From Neoscytalidium dimidiatum (Eukaryota > Ascomycota > Dothideomycetes > Botryosphaeriales > Botryosphaeriaceae), in NCBI GenBank assembly GCA_037367355.1, contig CM074697.1, forward strand, positions 1,488,001 through 1,552,000: a DNA stretch of 64,000 bases, in the 5' to 3' direction. Numbering within the stretch: the first letter of the stretch is position 1; every line of letters begins with the position of its first letter. A program made the position numbers and the translations under genes. The notes beneath the pieces are model-generated. The model worked only from the letters and a program-made list of their open reading frames with translations. It was not told the origin of the DNA and made no database searches. Positions 1 to 10,655 of the stretch are shown here, piece after piece.

Positions 1-2282
1 CGTTCCGGCAACATTGTTCAATTTGACCTCGTTGATGGCCATGCGAGAATCATCCTAGCCTGCCTAAAAGCTCTCTGTGCCAGGGATCAGAGGATTAAGA
101 CAGAGGCTGAGCCATTGCTTGATTACGCAATCACACACCTCAGATGGCACTTATCACAGATCACGCCAGATCAACTACCGCTCGTGAAGGCTGACAAACG
201 GAAACATATTGGGAAACTCTTGTTCAGCCTTTTCATGGACAGAGAAAGCATTGAAAATTGGATGACATCAGTTGGTATACAGGACGTACGGCATGAATGG
301 CTGTATCATCCGCCAAAGCAAAACAAGAACAGCCTAGCAGAGGAAGTACTTACGAAATGGTTCAAAGACCCCGAAGTGATTGGCGGCATCGGAGCTGACG
401 AACGAGAACGTATAAATACAATTATCTACGGCTCAAAAAAGCCTGGGGACCTTTTCCTGGAGGCAACTAAAATGGTCGCAGGCAAATGGCTGGCCAGTGA
501 GGATTGGGATGTTACCCAAACACTCTGGTGGATCCTGGGCCTCATTCAGAATGTGAGTCTACCATCTTCTTGAAAATGAAGCACATTCCTCCACGAGTGT
601 CATTCTTCTCCGCGGTTCTATATCTTCTTCTGTGGACATGGTGACTGTCCAGAGCCTATGTGATTATTTCCCCCACTCTGTGGGACCTTGTTCATTTCAA
701 TGTTCCTTATACTGACTTTTCCAACCCATAGAGAACCGAAAGGTACTCCGGGAACAATTCTGAGCCTTACAGAGACTTAGAGAAGCAAAGCCCCCCGTTT
801 GAAGCCATTCTGGAAGCCGAGGCCTGGGCAAAAACCAACGGAATAGGCGTTGACGGACACTTAATGTCGGACGCGCGGCTGATTGATACCCTGATGCAAT
901 TCCGGTATACAGACAAAGCCCTGAATGAGTCCGTTAAACGAGACGCAAGTGGTTGGATGAGGAATTGGTGCACCGCCCGAGAGCAATATGTACAGCAAGA
1001 TCACAATGCTGTACTTGAATCACTCAGCCCAGTGATGCAGAAGTTCCGCTCTGAACCCAATCTTCAGCAGACCCTTCCTGGTACCTGGAAAGAAATCATC
1101 TACCTTTACGGGGATGCAGAAGAGAAACGCGGCCATTGGAAAGAGGCGCTAGACGCATATCTTGATCTTTTCACCAGCCTTCCCTCCCACCCCGAGACAG
1201 CGGGTAGAGCTATCCACTGCATGAAGCGATTGGGAAAATTTTCTGAGATCATCGAATTACTAGAAGATTGGGCAAATACGAAGAGTGAAAAAGGAGCCAC
1301 GCCCTTGACGACACTATTTCTGAGCCTTTCTCGGTCTCCGGTCTTTCACCACGAGATTACCTTCGCTGCACGACAAGGAGGGAGACTTGGCTTCATCAAG
1401 GATGTATACAAAGACGCCGTTGCAGCTGCAGAACCCGGATCAGATACCCTTGCCTACCTGCGCTACTACTACGGCCTGGCTTTGTGGTATCAGCAGGACA
1501 GAGCCAGGGAAGACGCAGAAAAGGCTATTAACGCTTGGGAAGAGAATATTTTTGACAGTGAAATCCCCAGCCGCACGTACATCCTCCGCATCACCTCATT
1601 CAAGCTTTCGTCCGTATACCTGCAGCTTGCAAGAGAGTACGGCTTCCACACTTCAGCCGGGTGGTTCTACGTCACAAAATTAAAGAATCTCGTCGAGCAG
1701 AAAAGCACGGAGTTTCAATGGACCGGGTCGGAGGAAGTCCTCCTGGCCCGCGCTTATCACCTTGCCGGGTACAAGACGAAGGCCAAGGAGATTGCAGCAA
1801 AGCATATTGGCCCTGCGATGGACATCCTTTACGACAAAGATCTGGGGAACGACTGGGAGGGATACACCTCTCTTTCCAACACTCTGGGCCATATGGATGA
1901 CGATGAGGACGCGCTCGCCGCGAAATCTCTCATTGGACCTTTGCAGAGAGAATGGGGGAGGACGGACTCCGCGGATGACCTTGCGGAGATCGCGTATTTC
2001 AGAGGCCGCTTGAAGTCCTCATGCGACAACCTGTGCGGGCAGCGGTGGAAATTTGCAACGGACATGCACATTTGCCGAGACTGCATCCGCACGATCTTCT
2101 GTGGAGACTGTCTGAAGAAGCTGCGCAACGGGGCTATGGAGTACCGATTATGTGACAAGAGTCATCAGTTCCTAGAGGTACGGCAGTTCAAGCCTGTCCC
2201 GAAAGATCAGGTGCGTGTGGGAACACAGGTGAAGTCAATCGTGGAGTGGAAGGAGAGCATCAAATCGAGATACAACGTGTGA
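1..2282 (+). CDS. STAND/NLR-type protein, C-terminal part (5' end outside window)
   Basis: The frame is open from base 1 with no start codon, so the gene begins outside the window. Exons are <1..552 and 732..2282, with a phase-0 intron 553..731 (GTGAGT...ATAG). About 700 residues are visible. They form a long, mostly helical, Trp- and Leu-rich repeat-like region and end in a Cys/His cluster: CDNLCGQRW, then HICRDC, FCGDC, LC and SH. That zinc-ribbon-like tail is common at the end of fungal NACHT/STAND proteins with TPR-like repeats, which act as cytosolic sensors in self/non-self recognition. The P-loop domain would lie upstream, so the class is inferred from the tail and repeat style only. 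It converges on the dehydratase gene at 2607. I see no internal stops or frame breaks. Confidence 0.6.
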
Positions 2283-2606
2283 GATTTCTACAATGCTTTG
2301 GTACCGATCTGTTATAGTAGCGGATGATCTAGTATTTTGCATACGGGTTGATTCTGAAGTCTTGCAAAAGCCAAGATATCATATGGGTCGTTAAAGCAGT
2401 CGGCCGGATACAATTATCACTAGTTCCTTTACATATTAACGCCAAGGCGACTGCTTCTCTGTCCATGCGAGTTTTGCTGTACAACTGCCTATCTATATTG
2501 CAGTCTTGTGCCATCTGCAGCACTGTCTAAACATTCAACACAGCATATACTTCACTTTATTTTGCGTAATCGTTTGGGGGACTATCTCCGTACTTGCCCA
2601 AAACAC
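2283..2606. other. convergent 3' intergenic
   Basis: This is the gap between two converging genes. I see only AT-leaning 3' flank sequence and no supported gene or repeat. Confidence 0.6.
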
Positions 2607-4598
2607 TCAAACTCCCCTCGCAGTCAAGAACTTGAAGTCCGCGCCTTCTTCCGCCTGATTAACTTCCCTATCGTACAGCGCCCTGTACCCCCTCGGCCGT
2701 TTCCCGTCCCTCCTCGACTCCTCGTGCACCCGGGCCTGCTCCGCCGCCAACCTCCGCTCCAGCTTCCTCGTCTCGATCTCCTCCTCATCGACCAGCAAGT
2801 CCAACCTCCGCCCCTCCAGATCCACCCTCACCGCATCCCCGTCCCTCACGACCCCCAGCACGCTGTCCAACTCGGCCGCCTCGGGGCTGACGTGCAGCAC
2901 GATCGTCCCGCCCGCGGTGCCGCTCATCCGGCCGTCGCTCACGCGCACCATGTCGCTGACGCCTTGCCTCGCCAGCTTCCGCGGGATGGGCAGCAGGCCG
3001 GCCTCGGGCATGCCCGGGTGGCCGCGCGGGCCGATGTTCTGCAGCACGAGCACCGAGTCGCGGGTGACGTCGAGGTCCGGGTCGTCGACGCGGCGGGCCA
3101 GGTCGGCGGTGTCGCGGAAGACGACGGCCGGCCCCGTGTGCTGCAGCAGGGCGCGGTCCTTGCTGGCGGAGGCCTTCATGACGGCGCCGCGCGGCGCGAG
3201 GTTGCCGGTCAGGACGACGAGCGAGGCGGCCGGGTAGAGCGGGTCGGCGAGCGGGCGCACGATGCGCGCGGAGAGCGGGAAGGCGCGGAAGCCGGACGCG
3301 TCGAGCGTCTCGCCGAGCGTCGCGCCCGTGATGGTGCGCGCGGAGAGGTGCAGGAGCGGCCGCAGCGCGTGCAGCAGCGCCGGCATGCCGCCCGCGTTGT
3401 GGAAGTCCGTCATGTAGTTGGCGCCCGACGGCTTGAGGTCGACGAGCAGCGGCGTCTTGCGGCCGATCTCGTCGAAGTCGGAGAGGGTGATGGTGCCGGC
3501 GAGCGTGGGGTGCCGGTTGACGATGGCCAGGAGGTGGACGATGGCGTTGGTGGAGCCGCCGATGGCCTGCAGCACGGTGATGGCGTTGAGGAAGGACTCG
3601 CGCGTCAGGATCTGGGAGGGCCGGAGGGAGGATTTCTTGCTCGTCGCGGCCAGGACCGCGTTCTTGCCCGTCTCTTCGGCGATGCGCAGGCGGGCGGCGG
3701 AGACGGCTGGCGCGCTGGCGCCGCGAAGGGGCATCAGGCCCAGGGCGGCGGTGATGCAGGCCATGGTACTGGCGGTCCCCATGACGCCGCAGGTGCCGAC
3801 CTGGTGGTAGAGGGAAAGGATCAGTCCGTGGTTTCGTGTCTTCCGCAAGGCTCACCTCCCCTTTCCACTTCCACCGCACGTGCCCGAGCTCTTTCCGTTG
3901 ATAATGTTCTTCATCTCTCAAGGAATTCGGGAAGATGCGGAAGCACATACCGTCGGCGCCAACTCATCATTCACGCCCGCAATCTCCTCCACATCGATCT
4001 CCCCCGCACGATAGGCCGCCCAATTGCTCCTGCAATCCGTGCAAGCGCCCAACCTCACGCCGCGATGGCTCCCCGGCATCATCGGCCCCGTGACCAATGG
4101 CAAGGCCGGCCTGTCCGCCGAAATGGCGCCCATCAGCTGGGCGGGCACCGTCTTGTCGCAGCCGCCGATCAGCACGCAGGCGTCGAGCGGCTGGGCGCGG
4201 ATCATCTCCTCGGTGTCCATGCTCATGAGGTTGCGCAGGAACATGGACGTCGGGCTCGAGAAGCTCTCGTGCACGGAGATGGTCGGGAAGACGACGGGCA
4301 GGCCGCCATGCAGCTGGATGCCGCGCTTCAGCGCCTCGATCAGCTGCGGCACGTTGGCGTGGCACGGGTTGAAGCCGGAGAAGGTGTTGACGATGCCGAT
4401 GACCGGTCGCGAGAGCGCGTCCTCGCCGTAGCCCGCAGCCTTGATGAAGGCCTTGCGCAGGAAGAGCGAGAAGTGCGCATCGCCATACGAGGTTAGGCCT
4501 TGGCGCAGGCCGGTGCTGGTGGGGAGGGGTTGGGTGAGGTCGTAGTCGGTCAGAGCATTGTTGGTGTTGTCGTGTTGAGGCTCTGCGCTTCCCGACAT
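2607..4598 (-). CDS. IlvD/Edd-family dehydratase (sugar-acid or dihydroxy-acid type)
   Basis: Exons in transcript order are 4598..3951 and 3800..2607. The intron 3950..3801 is phase 0 (GTATGT...CCAG) and joins APT to VGTCG, giving 613 aa. The protein belongs to the Fe-S dehydratases that convert 2,3-dihydroxy acids or aldonic acids to 2-oxo acids. The three expected cluster cysteines are visible: C79 in NPCHAN, C147 in GGCDKT and C220 in GTCGVMGTAS. The DK next to C147 is the usual metal/carbamate-lysine site. Later family blocks GGSTNAIVHLLA, GRMSGT and the serine-rich C-terminal domain are intact. No mitochondrial presequence is obvious, and the sequence looks closer to arabonate/sugar-acid dehydratases than to biosynthetic Ilv3, so a catabolic role is inferred. 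An MFS transporter lies 335 bp upstream on the same strand. The long open frame on the plus strand here is a GC-rich shadow. Confidence 0.85.
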
Positions 4599-4933
4599 GA
4601 TCGCTAATTGGTCGACTGATGTCTTCTTCGGAGAACCGTAGACATAGGCACCGAAAGGGCGAATTCTATCGGAGATTCAATAAATATGTACATCACGCCG
4701 GAATGGCGTGCAATGACGCGGAGGCGGGGCTATCTTATCCGCACCTTGCGCTCTTCCGATCCTTTCCCCGCATGCATTACTGTAAAGCCTGTGATTGGAC
4801 GATACGCCTTTTCGCCTGGATGATCTCTACGCTCAAAAAAAAGAGAAAAACAGAGACTCCATCACGCTGAAGCTTCTGCTGAGTGTTGTCGCGTCCCGTG
4901 CTGCTCTCGTGCTGCTACTTGTGCCGATTGTCG
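4599..4933. other. intergenic: dehydratase promoter and transporter 3' flank
   Basis: This gap holds the upstream region of the dehydratase (start at 4598, minus) and the 3' flank of the transporter. It contains a short A-run near 4836 on the plus strand. No gene is supported. Confidence 0.5.
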
Positions 4934-6896
4934 TTATGCGCCTGCCTCTGCCATCTCCAAAGCTGCCTTTTCGTCTGCCGTGAGATCACTCGTGGCCGGC
5001 TTCAGCTTGACGAAGCCGACCATCAGGATTTGCGCAACACCGGCTAATGCGACCTCGAACCAGAAGACAGCTTTGTAGCTGTCTCGTTGGCCCTGGCCCC
5101 TGGTTTCGGCGGCGACCACGTCAGCAAAGCCAAGGAAAATGGCAATGCTGAGCTGAACGAGACTGTTGATGAGGGCGCCGGCGAGGCCCTGCCTCTTCTT
5201 TGGAAGACTCGTCGTGAACTGCAGTTTGGCTCTTAGTCAGCCTCTGTTGTGGGTTACCCAAGGATGGGCGGATAGTCTTACGAAAATATTTGTGACGGTG
5301 AAAGTGAGATCGATTGCGATTGTGGCGCAAATCATGCTGGGAAACGTGTACGCCCAATAATTGGCTCCGCGTGGGGCGACCGCGAAGAGGAGAGGCGATA
5401 CGATCCAAGCGGCACCGGCGAGGATAATGATGAAAGTACCGGGAATTCGGTGAAGCACCATACCACCGACGGTCGAGATGATGCATCCACCGAGTGCCAT
5501 GGGAGTGAACCCTGGAAGGCAGTATGAGCAGATGGTAGGCTAAAGGGTTGAATGATGAGGACTTACAAGCAACTATCTGTAGCGGTTCGCCACCCATGAT
5601 ATTCGTCATGCTTGTCCATGTCAATATCTTGAGGCGACTGAGATGCAGGGAAATATTGAACTTACTAAAAAGTGGAGTAGAGCAGGAAGATGCCGAGACT
5701 TCCGTACGAGAAGAGCAGAGCAGCACAGAGCGGCTTCATGTACTTCACCCGGAAAATGTCAAACGGGAGTAATGGTTGCTCGACAATCCACCCCTCAACG
5801 TAAACGGCCGCAGCCAGGATCAGTACCCCGACGATCAGTAGCGCATAGATATAAGGAGTAGCCCAACCGTTCGGAGCGTGTGCGCTATCCGTTATGGCAT
5901 AGACGACAAGAATAAGACCGACTGAGATGAGGACGGCACCCCACCAGTCCATCTTGACGTTCATACTCTTGCGTTCCTGTCTGTCAGACGGTATGGCGAA
6001 CCAGGTGACAATGACTGTGCTCAGAGACAATATTGTTCCGATGAAGAAGTACCACCTCCACGTTGTGTACTGGGCAGTGATGCCAGCGAAGAAGATGCCG
6101 CAGTAGAAACCGAAAGGCGCCATAGCACCGTAAATGGCGAAGACCATATTCTTGCGTGGTCCAGGGCGATACACACTGCCGAGGAGCATGAGGCCGGTCG
6201 GAAGATAAGCAGCGGGACCAAGACCTTGTATGGCCCTGCAAAAATCCATCATGAGCTCATTTTGAGACCAGCCTGCGATGAAAGACCACACAGTGAGCCA
6301 GGAAAGTCCCGCCATGTAGACCGGGTAGCCTCCGTGGATATCCTGTGGAAGTTCTGTCAGCCACATGAGCACATTACGTCGTCTACGCGGCAGCTTACAC
6401 CCAAGCGTCCAAAGGTAAGAAGAAAACATGCCACGACAAGTGAAAAAGCGTTGGCAGGCCAGGTGCTGGAGGCAGCTGGAATGTGCAGCTCCTCGGTTAT
6501 GGTAGGAAGGATCACGTTGAAGCCAGATACAAAGTACTCCTGCACGGCTTGTCAGAATTTGCATTGAGAAGGAACTGTTATACCCACTGTAAGAGCTTGT
6601 GACATGGCTACTGAGTAGACAAAGCCTATCTCTTCCCATACAGAAGAGAATGTATCCGGCCTCTGTCTACCCAAACGCTCCAAGCGAGCCTCTTCAGACT
6701 CTCCCTCGAGGTTGGGTGGTGCATCAGATTCGACATTTGGCGTTCGGTCGGGGAAGTCCTGAGGTTCGGGTCTATGTAGAAGATTGAGCATTAGATTGTC
6801 GGATTTTATTTTCCCTGCAAGGGATGGGAGGAATAATGATGAACGGGGTTGCAACTTACTTAGACGTGGCACTGGGCTGTATATTGGCAGCAGGCA
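4934..6896 (-). CDS. MFS transporter (DHA-type, about 12-14 TM)
   Basis: Seven exons in transcript order: 6896..6859, 6771..6588, 6539..6399, 6342..5666, 5610..5567, 5511..5282 and 5218..4934. They sum to 1599 nt, or 532 aa. Every junction keeps frame, and introns are 46-87 bp. The product is a plasma-membrane proton-coupled transporter of the aminotriazole/drug-resistance style. After a soluble N-terminus (about 65 residues) it has EYFVSGFNVILPT (first TM), the GRLGDIHGG loop typical of MFS motif A, and FCRAIQGLGPAAYLPTG. It ends in the loop KKRQGLAGALINSL, a membrane segment and an acidic tail. Naive joins would imply introns of 36 and 28 bp. I used the GTGGGT donor at 6587 and the AAG acceptor ending at 5611, which restore the family sequence. 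The substrate is unknown; the dehydratase next door suggests a sugar acid, but this is inference. Confidence 0.85.
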
Positions 6897-8228
6897 TGTC
6901 TACTACGGGCATGAGCGTAAAGAAGAAATAGAGAAGAAGAGCAGATGAGCGGCGAGTGTCTCTCATGTTTGGAGCGATTCAGAGTATCATATTTGTACGT
7001 AGCATGTACCGCAGTAGTGGTCACGAATGGATTAAAAATCAGCTAATATTGCGAACGCAGAATGACGACCGCTAAACCACAGTGGGAGCGGTGTAAAACA
7101 AAGAATCAGAGCGCTGTACTGAGCTTTGCCGGTTTCTGGCGAAAAATGACGACCTGGCGTGCATTTGGTCGTCATAGCGGGACGAATGCGAACAGATTAT
7201 CAAATCGATTGACAAGCCCAGGGCGCGCCAGTGGAGGGGAGGAAAGCGACAGCGAGCCCATCGTGCGGCGGCGCAGCTCGGCGTCCTTTGCTCTTGCAAT
7301 CCGGGCGCCGCGGGCTCCACCTCCCGAGTTTCGACCGGCAGCAGTCAGCGTTCGTCTGCAGTGAGTCAGGGCCGTGCGATCAAGTGGTCGCGCGTTCAAC
7401 ACGACGATGGGTTGGTGGTGTTGTTAGGGCGAGGAGGACCCGCGGAGGAGACGGACGCGGCCACGACTTCCAGCCGGCAGATCTCCGCTTAGTTGCGCCC
7501 CACACACTAGCGCGAACGCGCGCCTGGTCTTATAAAAACTTTGCGCGTCCCTCACAGCTCCCTCTCTTTTTTCCTCACATCAGTAGAACTAATCCTACGG
7601 AGGCTTCGCTACGGCGACTTGCTGAGTGTCAGTCCTATTCTCTGTGACTTTCGTTCCGTTCCCGGCCTCCTCGAGCGACCTGCGTTCGTCTTTCCTACCA
7701 ACCGCGCGCATTCCTATCAGTGGATCGTGGTTGTGGGATGGCCGCAACATCGCCTTGAGTCAAACTATGGTTTTATCGCGAGTTTTCTCTCCGAACACGC
7801 GCTCGCGCGCGTTGTTATCTCCTTTTTTCTTTTTACTGCTACGTGAATTTCGTAGCGACCAGATCCGCGTGTGCATTCGTGCTGTCGATGTCAGAGAGCG
7901 CTTCCGGATGAGTTCTTGCATTGTTCATGCAGCATCGCTTCTGAGCGCGTCTCATGACTTGCACCGCCTGATCGTCAAAACACTGCCGCGGCAGGGAATA
8001 GATTTCGCCTACACAATGTCTGTTCTCCAGCCTTTCCATATCGATAGACTGGAATGTCATGTTCAAAATTTCACGCTACGAGCCTGCATTTCACGGTGTA
8101 TATTATTGCTAAAGGGCAATGTTGCTCGTTGATTGCATTTCCTTTTTTTTTTTTTGTGATTACGCAGGAACTCTCATGGAAACACTACGTAAGGCCCAAA
8201 GGTTCGCATTCGCCAGCCATGCACCACT
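6897..8228. other. 1.3-kb intergenic region
   Basis: This region carries the transporter promoter on the left and the 3' flank of the L10a gene on the right. Several open frames exist on both strands, but their compositions look random and none resembles a family. A TATA-like element with a following pyrimidine-rich stretch near 7531 is listed separately. A T-run lies near 8142-8154. Confidence 0.5.
7531..7538 (+). promoter_or_regulatory. TATA-like element of a possible plus-strand transcript
   Basis: TATAAAAA lies about 25-35 bp upstream of a CT-rich stretch (CTCCCTCTCTTTTTTCC, about 7558-7575), the layout of a fungal core promoter. No convincing coding region follows before the L10a 3' end at 8229, so any transcript would be non-coding or antisense to the L10a tail. 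Confidence 0.2.
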
Positions 8229-9196
8229 CTAGTAGAGGCGCTTGGGAGGCGACATGGTAGCCTTGATGGTAAGGCTACCAACGTTCTGCCAGCCCTTCTT
8301 AAGCAGGGAGACGAGGTAGTTGATGGCAAGCATGATGTTACCGATCAGCTCATCCTCAGTCATGTCGACGTTGCCGACGGCAACACCCATGCAGAGAACC
8401 TTCTTCAGCTGGAACTTGATGGTGGACTTGACCTCGGTGATCTTGTCCGACAGGTTCTCAGCGTGCGAGACGGGGGTAGGGAACTTGCCGGCTGCAGAGT
8501 ATGTTAGCATTTGCGCCTGCGCCTGCGAGAAGTGCTCGAACGTACCCTTGGAAAGACCGGGACCCAGAAGACGGGGAATCTGCTTGATCAAGGTGTCGGA
8601 AGCGATGAAGGCATCGTACTTGCGAGCGAGCTTCTTAATCAGCTTCTTGTTCTTGTTCAGCTTCTTGAGGTCGTCCGCGCTCATGGCGTCAACACCACCG
8701 TGCTTAGCACGGTCGATATCGTGCTGGTCACCGAGAATGCTGTGCAAATGTCAGCCCTATCCCCTTCAACCTTTTCCGCTTTTCCACGTTTTCGCCCCTC
8801 CAGAAGTTCGCAAGAATGTGTTATCGGAAGATGTATCGCGCGAGGAAGTCGTACCAGATGCTCATGTTGGGGCGCGGAACACGGGGGAGCTTGACGGTGC
8901 CTGAGAAACGCTTGTCACGCTGGGGGTCATCTGTGATTGCGGGTGAGCAAACGCGGCGGGGGGGCTCGCAGGATAAAAGAACGTACAGTTCTTGAGACCG
9001 ATCTGGAGCTCGACAGTCTCCAGGAAGTTCCTCTTCTTGGTCTCGTTGGAGTACTCAAGGAGCTCCTTGACGTTGGTGCGCTGCGCAGTGGTCTCAGTAA
9101 ATGGATTATGCCGATGGAGGCAGCGGCTCAGGAATTGGGCCGGGGCCGAGGAAGAACGAGGCTGCTTACCACGCCGGCGACGGTGATCTTAGACAT
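8229..9196 (-). CDS. rpl1: 60S ribosomal protein uL1 (L10a)
   Basis: Five exons in transcript order: 9196..9170, 9080..8987, 8930..8855, 8739..8546 and 8491..8229. They total 654 nt and 217 aa, exactly the usual length of eukaryotic uL1. The protein binds 28S rRNA at the L1 stalk and helps release deacylated tRNA from the E site. Conserved blocks are present in order: [66 protein letters not shown] and NVGSL near the end. Splice junctions (phases 0, 1, 2 and 1) were set by matching this conserved protein, so they are reliable. The first exon has only nine codons. Several introns near the 5' end are typical of fungal ribosomal-protein genes. Confidence 0.97.
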
Positions 9197-9588
9197 GATG
9201 AATGACCGTCTTCCAAGAGATCCTGTAGGGTCTTTTGGTGGGGACTAGGCGCAGGTGTCGTTGTTGAAGTCGGAAAAGTTCGCCTCGCAGTGAAGTCGGC
9301 GCACTGGATAGTGTGGGCGGCGCCAGTAAGCGAAGACTCTACTAGATGGGGGATAGCGCCGTCGGCGCCTCGGCCCAAATCGGCGCGCATGCTCCCGTGC
9401 GCTGGCTGCGAAAGCTTCCTTATCTGACTATGTCCAGGCCGTAATGCCACTCTTTTCTGTTTTGATTCTATTCGTACGATTATCATCCAGAGGTCTGCCA
9501 AGTTGTATTGTCTGGCAGCCTCTACCAAACCATGGAAATGACAACAGGTACATAACAAAATCTTGCCAGCACACCGTCATCCGAGAAC
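9197..9588. other. intergenic: L10a promoter and GNAT 3' flank
   Basis: This holds the L10a upstream region. It includes ACCCTAC just before the start on the minus strand, which is only weakly reminiscent of ribosomal-protein promoter motifs. No gene is supported. Confidence 0.4.
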
Positions 9589-10359
9589 TCATGATGAGAC
9601 CCCGAACTCCAACATGAGAGCTGGCTCTTGCCGTGGCCGCTCTGGGCTCCCGCTCTCATACATTTCTTGGCCGATAACCTTGAATCCACAGCCTTGGAAA
9701 GCGCGTTGCGCAGCTTCGTTTTCAGCCCAAACGATTACTGTGTATTTCGGAGTCACGTTGCAGTTATGAGAACTGCTTGCAAGCGCATGCTCAATAAGCT
9801 TCCGAGCTATTCCCTGGCCTCGTGCAGACGGTACAACGAACAGGCCGTTGAAGTGGTAATGACGCGGAGCATTCGAATCTGTGTCCCCGTCTTTCAGAAC
9901 AGTCCAAGGAGACTTGTTTGCTGACAGTTTCGCACGGTCCTCTTGGTACATCCTAAGTAATACAAGCTGGCCAAGCCACTCCCGTCGCAGCACTTCTCTA
10001 GCCTCGGACTCATCATGAGCATTTGCACCTGTGGTCGGATCGCCAGTGAAAGCGACGAAGGTGGTTGCCTGCGGGTTTTTAAGGCGGTTCTCCCAAGTGT
10101 CCCAGGTAAATTGCAGCTCACGGTCGTAGGTCGAGCCAAACGCGTCCGGGTCGGTCCTCAGAGAAAGAAGGCGAAAATCCTTCTGGCGGCTGACGAGCTC
10201 GTTCCAGGCAGTTTGATCAGAGCAGTGCCTGGGCAGAGCAGCAATGGCGGCAGCGTTGGCGGCCATAGTCCGTCGGCACCTTTTCTGGGCAGCTTCGCTC
10301 AAATTCTGGCGGCAGGAGAAAGTTCCGAGAACCGGATGATGCTCTGACGTAGCGTCCAA
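9589..10359 (-). CDS. GNAT-family N-acetyltransferase
   Basis: This single-exon frame gives 256 aa from the ATG at 10359. A second ATG at 10266 (MAANAAAIAALP) would give 225 aa and may be the real start. The GNAT acetyl-CoA signature is clear: NGLFVVPSARGQGIARKLIE (motif A), followed by YTVIVWAENEAAQRAFQGC and GFKVIG (motif B). The N-terminal half contains LRTDPDAFGSTYDRE and WENRL, common in fungal GNATs of unknown substrate. It probably acetylates a small molecule or a protein N-terminus in the cytosol, and the target cannot be read from sequence. It shares a roughly 300-bp promoter region with the divergent CorA-like gene. Confidence 0.85.
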   Translation of the reverse strand: MDATSEHHPVLGTFSCRQNLSEAAQKRCRRTMAANAAAIAALPRHCSDQTAWNELVSRQKDFRLLSLRTDPDAFGSTYDRELQFTWDTWENRLKNPQATTFVAFTGDPTTGANAHDESEAREVLRREWLGQLVLLRMYQEDRAKLSANKSPWTVLKDGDTDSNAPRHYHFNGLFVVPSARGQGIARKLIEHALASSSHNCNVTPKYTVIVWAENEAAQRAFQGCGFKVIGQEMYESGSPERPRQEPALMLEFGVSS

Positions 10360-10655
10360 GGCGAAAGCGCTTTATGTCTCATCGGCGCGGGCAGCGAGGA
10401 TGACTCTACTGCGCGATTGTTGGACGCGAGCACTTCGCTGCAGCAGTGGCTTACGCGAACCGCGGCTGCGTGTGACCGCGCGCGGCTGAAGCGTGACCCC
10501 GGCGCATGCTGAATAGCTTGCCGCCTACCGTGCATCACAAGGCTACCTCTGCAAACTTCCGGCTTCCGCGACTGACGTTAAATCTCCCCTGCTATCCGAG
10601 CATCATCTCCTCATTCATCTCGCTTGGCGCTGCGTGCAACTCCCCACGTCGCACT
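10360..10655. promoter_or_regulatory. divergent promoter region (GNAT / CorA-like)
   Basis: A GC-rich gap of about 296 bp separates two divergent start codons. No specific operator is recognised. It would be longer if the GNAT gene starts at 10266. Confidence 0.45.

Noticed and set aside
2508..4496. 662-codon open frame on the plus strand
   Set aside because: It lies antisense to the dehydratase exons in GC-rich DNA and has Arg/Gly/Pro-rich, low-complexity translation. The minus strand gives a conserved protein.
5611..6587. Alternative transporter introns of 36 bp and 28 bp
   Set aside because: They are shorter than plausible fungal introns and put the branch site on top of the acceptor. 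Slightly shifted sites give 48 bp and 55 bp introns that restore the family sequence.
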